Origin: Allomyces macrogynus ATCC 38327
Lineage: Eukaryota > Blastocladiomycota > Blastocladiomycetes > Blastocladiales > Blastocladiaceae
Assembly (NCBI GenBank): GCA_000151295.1
Contig: GG745343.1
Location: 795,045-859,044, forward strand
Reading direction: 5' to 3'
DNA length: 64,000 bases
The notes under the pieces: model-generated
Database searches by the model: none
Told to the model about the DNA's origin: nothing
The model's input: the letters and a program-made list of their open reading frames with translations, nothing else
Translations under genes and position numbers: made by a program
Shown: in pieces, positions 1 through 12,759 of the stretch
Layout of the letters: each line of letters opens with the position of its first letter
Numbering within the stretch: the stretch's first letter is position 1

Positions 1-252
1 TCTGATTCTCGTGCTCCTATTTCATACGAAGTGTACCACGCGGCTACGTCCTACTCGTGTTCATACGTAAATTAGTATCTGCGTAGAGCAATCTCAACTG
101 AACGTACCACTACCTTCCTCATTATCTTACTGATAGCGTCGTGTTCTCATTTCTGTTTTTATTTTAGTGACGAACCGCCTCATATTACGGTCAATTCCAC
201 ATCCTCATTTCTTTTGGCGGAAACAGACTCCATTTGGTGGTGGTGGGCCAAC

Positions 253-2571
<2,319 letters not shown>

Positions 2572-2942
2572 GCCTCAGCCGCCCAAGTTCATGAACAACG
2601 CAGCCAGGGACCATCCATCTCATTGTCTCCCGCAAACGTACGACGACTATGCGTTCATGAACCGGTGCTCAAGTGCAACCCATCACACGGACTACTCTTC
2701 TGGACCCATGGAAGGACGCGTGGCCATGAAATGGCGCGCACACGGTGCACGCGCGGCCGTCGACGATGGAAATTATCGTGGCGGCTCGTCATGGTCCACC
2801 ATCAAGAACGAGACCGGGCCGACGACGGTCCTGTTTCGATTTTGATACCTAGGCACCGGTTGGGCTCAACCGTCCTCCCATTGAGTGAATTTGGACAGCG
2901 TTTGGTGGTCGGTTGCAGGATGACGAGTCCCGCACCCAAGAC

Positions 2943-2948
2943 TATAAA
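2943..2948 (+). promoter_or_regulatory. TATA box of the LPMO gene
   Basis: TATAAA lies 176 bp before the LPMO ATG. A pyrimidine-rich leader with no other ATG-led gene fills the space between. The distance matches the TATA-like elements before the MICU1 and eL19 genes here (138-151 bp to their ATGs). Confidence 0.55.
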
Positions 2949-3118
2949 TTCCGCCCGCCGCCCGCCGTCGTGGGCCAGCATCGAGTTCCTCGACCATCAC
3001 CTCCACTCTCCACCACTCCTCGCCCGCTCCCGTCGACATCGTGCTGGTCCACGACGCGACCTGGACAATTGCCGTTAGATCTGTCTATTAGACCTTCCCG
3101 CCTTTCTCAACTGCCACC

Positions 3119-4254
3119 ATGCAACCCAGCTTGTTTGCTCTCTTCTTGCTGGCCCTCGTCGCCGGCACCGTCAACGCGCACATGATGATGGCGTGTATGT
3201 GCCGCCTTTCCACGCGACCGAATCGCAATCGCAGCCAGAGCACCCTACGCATCACGTTCCCAATCGCTGACACGTCCTCCCCCACCCATCCCCACCGACT
3301 TTTATAGTCCCTGAACCGCGCAACTCCAAGTTCCACCCGGGTCCGACAGGCGAAATCGACTGGAGCTACACATCTCCACTGGGCGCGTTCCCATGCAAGG
3401 GCTACAAGCCGCAAGCCGCGTTCCGCACGTTTGCGCCCGGCGAGACGGTCAAGGTCCGGATCGAGGGTGGCGCGACGCACAACGGTGGCCACTGCCAATT
3501 CGCGCTCTCCTACGACAGCGACCAGACGTTTGTCGTGATCGACACGGTGATTCGCGAGTGCCTGCGCCCCGGGACCGGCCCGTTCACGTACGACGTGCAG
3601 ATTCCGGCGACGGCGCCGTCGGGCAAGGCCACGTTTGCCTGGACGTGGATCAACGCCGTCGGCAACCGCGAGTACTACATGTCATGTGCGGACGTGCAGA
3701 TTTCAGGCGCCAACTCGGCACCGTTCTCCGGGCCGGAATTGTTGGTCGGGAACTTGCCCGGGTCCAAGTTCTCGTTCCCGGAGTTTCCGGGCAACTCGCC
3801 GGATAACCGCGAGTTCTTCAACCAGCGCCGCACGATCACGGTGCGCGGCAACGGGTCTGGCCCCGCGCCGCAGCCGCAGCCGCAGCCGACGTCGTCGACG
3901 GTCGCACCAACGCCGACCAGGAAGCCGGGCAAGCCGGGTAAGGGCGACAAGGACCCGGAGCCGCCAAAGCCCACGTCCCAGCCGCCCTCGAAGCCGACGT
4001 CGCAGCCGCCGTCGAAGCCCACGACGGTTCCGACCAAGCCGACGTCGGTGCCGCCCACGAACCCTCAACCCACGGCGCAGCCGCCCAAGCCGCAGCCGCA
4101 GCCGGGTAAGTGCACAACCGGTGAGATGAAGTGCTCGGCTGACGGCAAGAAGATCTCGCAGTGCTTCAACGACCAGTGGTTCGACATGGACGTGCCGCCG
4201 GGCACCAAGTGCTCGACGGAGCTGACGGGCTCGCCGCTGATCGTCACGCTGTAA
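3119..4254 (+). CDS. Secreted AA11-like lytic polysaccharide monooxygenase with CBM19-like domain
   Basis: Copper-dependent oxidative enzyme, probably chitin-active, acting outside the cell. Exons 3119-3194 and 3308-4254 (113-bp intron, GTATGT donor); 340 residues. The first 20 residues form a signal peptide ending VNA, so the mature protein starts with His (HMMMAFPEPR). A free N-terminal His is the first half of the LPMO histidine brace; the second His is likely in GATHNGGHCQ. The segment FAWTWINAVGNREYYMSCAD matches the AA11 core near the axial Tyr. A Pro/Gln/Thr/Lys linker (about residues 245-300) leads to a Cys-rich module (CTTGEMKCSADGKKISQC, ending GTKC) resembling chitin-binding CBM19. 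AA11 with CBM19 would fit remodelling or digestion of chitin. Family from motif memory; substrate is inference. Confidence 0.85.
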
Positions 4255-5170
4255 GTCGGTGTGGGCTCGTCGCAGGGTGGAGAGTCTTTGATTCGTCTGT
4301 CACGGTTTTTTCTGCATTTTGGAGCGAAGTGGTGATTTGTGGCTGGCCCCATTTTGCTTTCGCGCAATGTTCGTGAGTCGCTTGCATACTTTTCAATTGA
4401 TCGTTTCTGCATCGTGAACATGATTTAGTCAGGAGGAGGGATGATCTACTCTGAACCAACCTGGCGGATTGCCAAAAAGAGGCAGAGCACACTCACTTTG
4501 CTCGAGGCACGCCATTGTCGCGCGCGACGGTGGGGAGTATGGTGGCTGCCACAATAACGCTGTGTTTTTGAGCACTCCCCCTTTACTTTCCACCCCAGGA
4601 TCGCGCGAGCTACCAATGTAATTGAGAAATGGGAACTTCATATATCTTTTATCAATTTTTGGTGGATTTTGACTCGGTGGAAATCATGCGGTGGCCCTGA
4701 GAAGTTTATATTTTGCCAACCTCAACTCCGCACGGCGAGCCATAAGTAACGATTGTGCGCGCCGTGGGGAGATCAGGTTGCCGAGTTAGGGTGTCGGCCC
4801 TGGCCACTGTGTGATTTCCACCGGGCCAAAAACCACGGCAGTTCGGCGAAAGATCTTCTACGTCCTCAATTTCTCATTGCAAGTGGTATCTCTTGCGGTT
4901 TTGGGATGGAAAGTATGGGGGGAGCGCTCAAAAATTACGCAGCGTTATCGTGGCAGCCACCCATCTGGCCCGCGGCCACCGGTTGGCACGCGCACACGGC
5001 CGCGGTCGAGCACGGAAATCAAGTCCCTCATCAGCGCCGGTGATACATTGCGCGCATGCGCGCGCGGCCGTCGACGACGCGCCAGCGTATCCCGCGCTCG
5101 ATCAAACAACAGGCGGCCCAACCTCCAAGCCCTCCAACTTCTCCCTCCATCCACCACCAATTCCAAAATA
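4255..5170. other. Convergent intergenic region holding a foldback repeat
   Basis: It separates the 3' ends of the LPMO (+) and 7TM-RGS (-) genes. No supported gene. Its main content is the large inverted repeat listed separately. Confidence 0.6.
4540..4961. repeat. Imperfect inverted repeat / foldback element, arms ~210 bp
   Basis: The reverse complement of 4540-4748 aligns along its length with 4749-4961. The best block pairs 4541-4596 with 4902-4960 (about 50 of 57 bases, sharing GCGTTAT and GTGGCAGCCACC). Further blocks pair TGATTTCCACCG (4675-4688 with 4811-4822), ATTTCTCA (around 4622-4630 with 4868-4875) and a CAACCT...CACGGCG stretch near the centre. The apex is about 4745-4755. The DNA is more AT-rich than flanking genes and has no long coding frame. 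It could be a non-autonomous foldback or MITE-like element or an old inverted duplication. No target-site duplication was identified. Confidence 0.72.
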
Positions 5171-7147
5171 TCATACTTTAATCACCTGTAAATACTTTGC
5201 GAATCCATTCTGGTACATGTTGTTGAACGCCTCGCGCCTCGCCTCGGCAAACGACGCGACCGTCAGGCTATGCGCGTGGTACGCGCGAATCAATCGCTCG
5301 CGTGTCGCCGAGACGAGGTTTAATTCTCTTGGTGCGCCGGGCAATATGTACATTTCGCAGATGCGCCGCAGCCGCTGCTGAAGCGCGGTCGCGGCTTGGT
5401 CGTCGGACTTGCCGTATGGCACGGGGAGGGACGATGGGGACGCCGGGTGCACGGGTGGCGACGCGTAGAGCGATATCGGTTTGGTCGTGTCGAACGGGGT
5501 AGGGTCGAGACGGGCCAAGTCGTCCCTGAGAGTGAGTGGAGAAGATGTGTGTGAGTGTCGGCGTGGAAGGAATGTAAGCGCGGGTCGAAGGGACGTACCA
5601 GAACAGGCCGTTCTCGAGGCAAAAGGTGGAAGCGAGCACGCGCTTGAAGGCTTCAAACTGGTCGCGATCCTACAAATGACACGCGACACCACTCGTAAGA
5701 CTGCTGCGATCGGCGATTCTCGCAGCACCATAAAAAGAGCACCCATACCTCCAAAATGCGCTGAAACGCCTCGGCCGTGTACTCAATCGACACGACCGAC
5801 CCCGTCGCGTGCATCTTGTGATGCGCGTGTCTCCTCGCGAGCTGCACGAGCGCGACGAACAACGGCACGACGACCGTGATGACGACCCAAAGCATGATTA
5901 GCGCCAGCAGCACCGTCGACCGTCGCCACATGGGCGGCATGATCGTGGCGAGCGACGGCGTCCACCCGACAATATAAAACGTGACCATTCCAAACTGGAT
6001 CGCGAGCAGGATATCGCTTTCGAGTCGCAGGTAATACGCATCGTGGATATTGCGAATCGTGACGAGCACAAACGGCAGCGCCAAGACTTCGACAACGAGC
6101 AGTGTGAGCATTGGCACGTAGGCGAGCCACGTCGTATCGCCCGTCGCCGGGTCCTCGAGACACTGCGGGAACCCGGGAAAATCGGGCGACAAGGTCGCGA
6201 AACACCCGGATATTCCGAGCGAAATGGGCACAATGACCAGCGCAACAAACGCCCAGGTCGCGAGCATCGCCCAGAGGATGACTGGATTGCTGTACCGTCG
6301 CACGGGCGTGATTCGCGACAACGACGTGGCGGTCCCCGCGGGTGCCGGGAGCAACCTGGTCTGCAGCGCGAGAAACATGCGCTCCATGCGGTTCAAGTTC
6401 GACTCCCACGCCGTGTCGCTGGAACTGGCGCGGCTCGCGCCGGACACGCCGCTCGCCACGGACGTGCGGGACAGGTTGCTGTTCCCGTGCGAAACCACCG
6501 TCTCGGCCGAGTGCGGGTGCAGCGACAGGGAGTGGACGAGTTTCGGGTGGCGTCGTGCCGCGCCCAGGTCGGTCATCGGGACTCGGCCGAGGGCAGGGAT
6601 CGGTGGCGGTGGCGATGGTGGAGGTGGCGGGAGCACCAGCGGCGAGAGCGGGGCGACCGTGGCAAGCGTGGCCTCGTGCAGCATGCGCACGTTGCAAAAG
6701 TATTCGGAGAGCAAGATGAAGGACCGCAGGAAAAAACACGTCTACGACCATGGAATGGCGCCATTTCAACCCCGAGGTGGCGGTGGTCAGTTACTTCTGC
6801 CTGCTGCACGCGTGACTGGTCCAAACGCGTGTTGGAATCCATGATTCCTCGAACCACAATATGCGTACCAACCACGTCGGAACGGCCCAGTGTGACAGAA
6901 TATAGCGCGGCAGGCCGTAACCGAGCGGACCGGCCGCGTCGGATGGCAGCCACGGCAACGCGTCGGGACATTGCAGGATCGTGTACCCCCACCATCCGAG
7001 CCCCAAGGTTTGGAGCACAACAAGTAATGGCGATCGTCGCAGCAGCAACTCGGACGGGCCGAGGTACGCGACGAGCACAAACGCAACGAGCAGCGCAGCG
7101 AGAACGAGGTGCCATGCGACGGCAATGTCGAAGAGTGCTGTTGCCAT
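5171..7147 (-). CDS. Seven-transmembrane protein with C-terminal RGS domain
   Basis: Predicted plasma-membrane regulator of G-protein signalling; RGS domains speed GTP hydrolysis by G-alpha. Exons 7147-6869, 6741-5749, 5669-5599, 5525-5171; introns of 127, 79 and 73 bp; 565 residues. Hydrophobic segments include HLVLAALLVAFVLVAYLG and LLVVLQTLGLGWWGYTIL in exon 1, one near the exon 2 start, then four more (for example ILWAMLATWAFVALVIVPIS and LLALIMLWVVITVVVPLFVA), about seven in all. The RGS domain starts near residue 408 (IEYTAEAFQRILEDRDQFEAF) and ends with helices containing ICEMYILPGAP and EARREAFNNMYQNGFAKYL. Fungal GprK-type and plant RGS1 proteins share this order. The first intron is the least certain. 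An upstream in-frame ATG at 7219 is possible; 7147 was chosen because it precedes TM1 closely. Confidence 0.8.
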
Positions 7148-8635
7148 GGCCGCGAGGTACCGGCAACGGCTAGATAGGACAGCACCGATGGTGCGGCAAC
7201 GCGATAGCGCTTGCGGCAATACTTGTTGGCTCGGGTGCGACGGCGCTTGCGCAATACCGAGTGCGAGCGGCGGTGCAACTCAGCAGACGGCGCAAAATAC
7301 AATCTTGGTCGACGAGATCAACTGGGAGCGACGGTGATAATCAGCGAGAAAGTATCAGCCGGTGCAGTTGTCGTCGAGGTTGAGCCGCGCCAGCAGCAAC
7401 GGCAGCCGCAGCGTCGCGTTGCCGGATCCCGAAAGAGGCGCGAGCTGGAGCAATGAATGAACGGGCGGGTCGGTGGCCCCAGAAAGCGTGACGAAGGGGC
7501 CGCGAGGAGCCGGGAACCACACGTCGTATCCCTTGGAACAAAGACGATCGCACAACGTTGCCCGGTGTGACCACAAACGATCACGTCGATTGAGGCCCAG
7601 GTCGTCGCAGTGGCATCCAGGGGGAGGGGCAGGCAAGCGTGTCCGCGCACGTCGTCGTTGGGTCGACAATTTAGCGTTTGTCAAGAATGTTTGCTGAACG
7701 AGTGTGGGCCCAGCGTGTGAGGTGCAGCGAGTTCAAGTCGGTAGCGCTGGCGAGTGCAACAGTCGGGCGCGGGGGTTCGATGTCGACGAGCCGAGGTGGA
7801 GAACGTTGCAAGAAGCGAGCGGCCGCGCGGTGATACGCCGTGGAATATCGTATGCAAAGGTGGCGCGAGCGACGGGTCGTGCAAGTGATGCGGCGGGTGG
7901 GGCCAGTCAGCCTGGGGCTGTCGCGTCGTTGAGGTCGCACGGCGGGCTTCTTTTGCAGTGGGAGTGCTCGAGCACGCGATTGCGAGAGGTTGAGCGCCAG
8001 CTGATCCGCGGCCGTGCCCATGGCGGCTGGCCGCCGTCGTTGACATGTTCCTGTCCCTCGTGGATGTGCGCAAGGTTGACGTTGACGCTGGTAGACGAAG
8101 TGGGCACACGGGCCTTGTGTCTTCATGGAAAAACAAAGGAAAAACGCAAAGAAAAACGACGCGAAACGGGCGGGCGTTTCATGAAGCGCTAGGCGTGTTT
8201 CATATTTCGACTCCAGCCGCCGGGTTCGACGCATGCGCCAAAACATGCCAAACCGGCATGGTCCGTGCCGATGGGATGGCGTGGCCACAACCATCGACTC
8301 CTGTCACACTTGCTCGTGTGTTCGTGCTTCACTTCACCTCAGGTGACGTTTTGCCATTGCGAACCTTAGATCTGCGCGTTATGTACGGTGCCGGACCGTA
8401 ACTACTCAACCGCGAACGTGCGCATGTGCGATATCCTTGCCCGCCTGGTTGCATGCAACAGTTTCGCTCCCCGCTACCTGCGTGCTCATAAGCGTGATAC
8501 CGCGCACGTACTGCGTCGACGCGCACCATGTTGCACAATGTTGCACGATCCTGATGGGGAAGATGCTTGCCTTGATGGCACGTTGCAACTAGGCGCGACG
8601 TTTCGTATCGGCCCGACCACCCTCCACGTTGTACG

Positions 8636-8683
<48 letters not shown>

Positions 8684-8884
8684 AGCAACAGGCGCGCGCG
8701 CTTGTGGATGTCGCAATAATCGTGCCCCAAACCACCCCGTACAAAAAGACAGCACGTTGCACCTGGCAAGTGTCGCGTCTGCAGCGCGTCTTCTCCACCC
8801 TGTGCGCCGCCCCGCAACTGTCGCTTGACGCCAGGCCACCATCACGCCGACCTCCAAACAAAATCACGCCCGCCCATATATCGC
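7148..8884. other. 1.7 kb without a recognised gene
   Basis: Several minus-strand open frames (8294-7671, 8136-7681, 7684-7355) exist, but none has a recognisable domain or steady codon bias. A 66-codon minus frame at 8107-7907 has moderate G/C third-position bias. One or two short unknown genes may be here; I cannot choose among frames. It also holds the promoter of the 7TM-RGS gene and a CTG repeat. Confidence 0.4.
8638..8682 (+). repeat. (CTG)15 microsatellite
   Basis: Fifteen uninterrupted CTG units followed by CAGCAACAG. It lies about 200 bp beyond the 3' end of the EngB gene, outside supported exons. It creates spurious poly-Leu/Ala/Cys frames. Confidence 0.95.
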
Positions 8885-10272
8885 TCACCATCTCCGCTTC
8901 GCCTTCTTGGCCTTCTTCTGCGCCTTGCCAATCTCGCGCTTCATCGCCACCAAATCCACCACTGGCGGCGATTTGGGCGTGGCCAACTTCGTCACCTTCC
9001 CTTCCCACCTTGCCATTTTCTGGCCTGTCGCGGACAAGATGTGTGCCTGCACAGCCGCGATCCCCGGCCGCGTCAGGAGTACCCCACCGTCCTCGACGCG
9101 CGCCTGGTCGCTCGTCGCCGACACCAGCCCCAGCGAATGCAGGACCGGCGGTTTTAGTCCGGCGAGTTGGGGCGCAACAGAGCGCACGAGGTCCGGGTCA
9201 CCCAGGGCGCGCACGTCCCACGCGGGCGTGATCTTGGATTTGGCCGACGTGCAGAGGACGGTATCGCCGAGTCCCTGTGCGCGGTCGAGCAGGTCGCGGT
9301 GTAGCGTGTCGGTGCATCGTAAAAAGGCTGAAGTCGACGGGATCACGTCGATCTTGGTCAGGACGGCTGTGAACGGCACGCGCACTGACGTGACGAGGTC
9401 GAGGATCGCGCGGTCGTATTCGGCGAGCGCGAACCGGGACTCGAGTAAGGACGGCGCTGAGATGAGCCAGTAGATGCGCTTGAGTCTGGTGGGCGACAAC
9501 GTCGTGGTCAGGATCACGACGACTTCGAACCGAATGCGATGGAAGAAAAAACACGACACTCTTTCCGCTGCGCCAAGTACGTCTCGATCACCTTCCCCCA
9601 CTCGCGCCGACTACCCACGCCATACCCCATCATATCCACAACCAGCAGCGGGTCGTGCATCACGCGATAAAAATTCAAACTCGTCGTTGCCCCCGCGCGC
9701 TGCGACCCGACGAGTCCCGCGGCTTTTGCGGACGACTTAGTCATCAACGCGCGCAACAGCGAAGACTTACCCGCGTTCGACGCGCCCAAAAACGCAACCT
9801 CCGGCACCCCGCCGAGGTAGGGCCCCACCGTGTCGTGCGCGGGCGCGGGCGCGGGAGTCGCGCCAGGAAAGTCGGACTCGGCGCGCGGCGGGTCGAGGGA
9901 AGTCACGGACCGCACGAGGTTCGCGGGGCGGCCGAAGAAGAGCGACGCGACTTGCAGCTGCGCGGGCGTGTAGGTGCGCCGCGGGGTCGAGACGAGCGGG
10001 TGCAGGTCGGTGATGGGCAGGTCGCCGTCGATGGTCGGGATGGTGATCGTGGTGGGTGTGGCGCGGGACGCGGGGATATGGTCGATGGTGATTGGGTCGG
10101 TGGTCTGGCATGGTGTGCTCAGTGCTAATTCGAGTACTCCGCTTGGTACGGATGGTGGTGAAGGTGGATTTGTTGGAGTTGCACCAGGGACTGCGGCGGC
10201 CGCGGCGGTCGCGGCGTGGAGGGCGTCGGCGACGGGCCGCGCGATTGCAGCAAGTGCCTTGCTCCGGGCCAT
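8885..10272 (-). CDS. EngB/YihA-type GTP-binding protein, probably mitochondrial
   Basis: TRAFAC GTPase of the EngB family (GTPBP8 in animals), linked to large ribosomal subunit assembly in mitochondria. Exons 10272-9560 and 9485-8885, one 74-bp intron; 437 residues. The first ~155 residues are Ala/Pro/Thr-rich and may include an organelle-targeting sequence (MARSKALAAIARPVADALHA). G1 is GASNAGKS (163-170), a Ser/Thr switch lies in RAGATTSLNFYRV, G3 is DMMGYG (213-218), G4 is TKID and G5 is TSAKS. The family G3 is usually DxPGYG, so Met for Pro is unusual. The basic tail (KAQKKAKKAKRRW) may contact rRNA. The start is the first ATG of the open frame. Organelle location is inferred. Confidence 0.82.
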
Positions 10273-10567
10273 GGTCGTCGGTGCAAAAATTCGATGTCAC
10301 AGCGATTGTGATCATTGTCCGAACGTCAGCGGTTGGTATTTCGGGGCCGGCGTGATCCTGGCGTGATCCAAATCTGATGCTGGAGACGATCGCAAAATCA
10401 TCCAGCATCGGTGTAAGTTGGCCTAAAAACTGCCGGCTCGGCATCGTTAGACCGCCCAACGAGCCGCAACCTCTGCGCCAAGAAGAAGATGAATGCAATA
10501 CCGTCATTTACCAAGAAAAGGGCGAAAAAAAAAAACACGACGACCACCGTCGCACGCGACCGATCGC

Positions 10568-11878
10568 CTAGGCCGTCTTCCGCTTGCCGCTCTTGACGTC
10601 CGTGTACTCGAGCACGGTGCCAAACACGTAATCCCAGGCCTTGGACGTGATCCCAAACCCTTCGTTGTACTCCTTGTAGTGGTGCGCGAGGTGGTACTTT
10701 TTCAGGTCGCGCAGGTAGCCCGTACGCACGCGCGCATGGTGCAGGTAGTAGTGTGTCAGGTCGTAGATGATGTACCCGGCAATCCCGCCCGAGAACAGAC
10801 CCGCGCAGCTCGGGAAGTCGAGGAACGCGCGGAAGAAGAACCACGGCGGCTGCACGATGATCGCAAAGAAGATGGGCGGGAGGACGAGCCGCATGCGGTC
10901 CATGGGCAGGTAGTGGTGGATCCCGTGCGTCAAAAAGTGCAGCGTCAGCGCGTACGGGTGGTCCGGCAGGTACGTGTCAATATGGAACAGGAACCGGTGG
11001 AAGGTGTACTCGAAAAAGGACCTGGTGGGGTGGAGAAGGTCGAGATTAGTCGTGTGGTCCAGAGAGCGCAGGGCGGAGCAGGATGGGGAGACGAGCAACA
11101 CGCACCACATAACGAGCCCCGCAAAAAACATCGACACGACCGTCTCCAACGGGAACACTTGCGCCGCCGACCACGCGAGGTACGCGACGACGGGCGTCCA
11201 GGTAAGCGGCACGACATACCACGGCGTGCGCGTCAGCACCTCGAGCACCGGGTTCCCAAACAGGTATGCCGGTTCCGGCAAGTGCCGCGGGATGTGGACT
11301 TGCGTCAGGTAGTAGTCCTTGGAGAACGTGGACGTGAGCATTTGCCAGACGAGCGGCTGGCTCAAGTCGAGCAGTGGGCGCTTGGCCGACGCGAGGCCGG
11401 CTGTGAGCTGCTCGTCGAGCGGCGAGACCGGGTCGATGATCGCGGCAGCACCGTCCTTGGCCTTGGACGCGGACTTGACGAGCGGGCCGACGTAGTACTC
11501 GGTGAGCATGTCGTAGGCGCCGTCCGAGTGCTCGTGGATCTCGGCGTCGGCCATAACCTGGTCGATTTCCTGGCCGGCGTATTCGAGAATCAGGTCGGCG
11601 CCGCCGGGCTAGAGGCGAGGCGGAGAAGACGCGCAGCGTCAGCATGCGTATACTTGCTGCGGCAGCTGTTGTCGTCCCCACCACCACGCCGTGCGGCAGG
11701 AGCGCAGCACAGGACGATCGCACGCGAAGGGCCGACATACATGGTCATTTGCAAACTGGGTCACATTGTAGACGCGGCCCATGTGCGCGACCCACAAGTC
11801 CGACTCGGACTTGTGCTTGGCGAGCTCAGAGAGCGTCACGGGCCGCGGCGCTGTCGTTGCGGGTTGCGCGACGGTCAT
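10568..11878 (-). CDS. SCS7: Sphingolipid fatty acid 2-hydroxylase (cytochrome b5 + di-iron hydroxylase)
   Basis: ER-membrane enzyme that 2-hydroxylates the very-long-chain acyl group of ceramide, drawing electrons through its own cytochrome b5 domain. Exons 11878-11741, 11608-11106, 11021-10568; introns of 132 and 84 bp; 364 residues, close to yeast Scs7 (384). The heme-binding HPGG (residues 46-49) is formed exactly by joining exons 1 and 2, which supports that splice. The hydroxylase part has the expected His clusters: HRFLFH, LHFLTHGIHH, HYYLHH, and YHLAHHYKEYNEGFG near the end. Hydrophobic spans such as IFFAIIVQPPWFFF anchor it in the membrane. Confidence 0.93.
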
Positions 11879-12759
11879 GGCGGCAGGTCGTAATCGAGGA
11901 GCTCGAGGTCGGGTTGGCCGGCTTGCAGCAGCTTGCGGGTCAGGGTCTCGCAGCGTCAGAGCGAGCAAATTTGTGCAGTCGTGGCCCCGCCCCCCGAGCG
12001 CGGCGGCAGGTGGAGTCTAGTTGCGCGAGCGTCTTGGAGCCGGAGCCGCGAGTGTGTCGACGTGCAGCAGCTGCAGCGTCGAGAGCGTCGGCGACGGCGG
12101 CTGTTTTGCGTGAGAGGCCGGCCAATCGACGCTTGTCGTGGTGTTGCGTCGTGTGTTGCGTTGTGGTGTTGTGGCAAAAGTGGAGAAGGGATCGGCGGTT
12201 CACTTGCCCGGGCGTCAAGAGATCGCTGATCCGACCGCCCTGCCATCGTGCCTGATTGGCCCTGCGGCCTGCCACATCCTCGATGACGTGTACAGACTCG
12301 AATTCCTCCGCCTCGGGGGATCCACAAGACGGATTCATAACACTGAGATGGGGGAGTTCGCCAAATCGAGCCGTGTTTGGTTGAAAAAAATGCAAATCCA
12401 AGTTCCAACAGGGCAACACACACAAAACGAACAGTGGAGAACAGCCAAAACGAAAATGTCCAGCGCGCGCCCCTCTTGCGAGCGAGCGTTCGCCACTCAA
12501 AACAAAATCAACGAGCTGAACCCGACCACCCAGGAAAAGAAAAAATAGACCTCAAAAGGATGAATCAAAATGGGAATGCCGACGTGCAGCGCACACGAAA
12601 AGCACGAGCGAAATGATGACGAGACGGAGAATAACGACCAGAGTCAACATGGCGCAGCGCGTGGACAGCCAGGCGCCCAATGCGCTGTCTTTGTCAACTT
12701 GGTCGTGCGCGCGACCCCGGACACTTGAGGGCGCGCGCGCGCTCACGATGCACGCTCGC
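11879..12759. other. Intergenic region, SCS7 promoter side
   Basis: It lies between the SCS7 start (-) and the C2H2 gene's 3' end (-). Short frames on both strands lack domains or codon bias. The 12360-12600 part is A-rich, fitting 3' UTR of the C2H2 gene. Nothing else supported. Confidence 0.5.

Noticed and set aside
6043..7173. 376-codon plus-strand open frame
   Set aside because: Antisense to the 7TM-RGS exons; Arg-rich with no recognisable fold.
8388..8828. 146-codon plus frame with poly-Ala from the CTG repeat
   Set aside because: The repeat opens all frames; flanking codons show no bias and no domain.
10493..11893. 466-codon plus-strand open frame
   Set aside because: It lies antisense to the well-supported SCS7 gene; the composition (Arg/Val/Glu-rich, no domains) is the mirror of GC-rich coding DNA.
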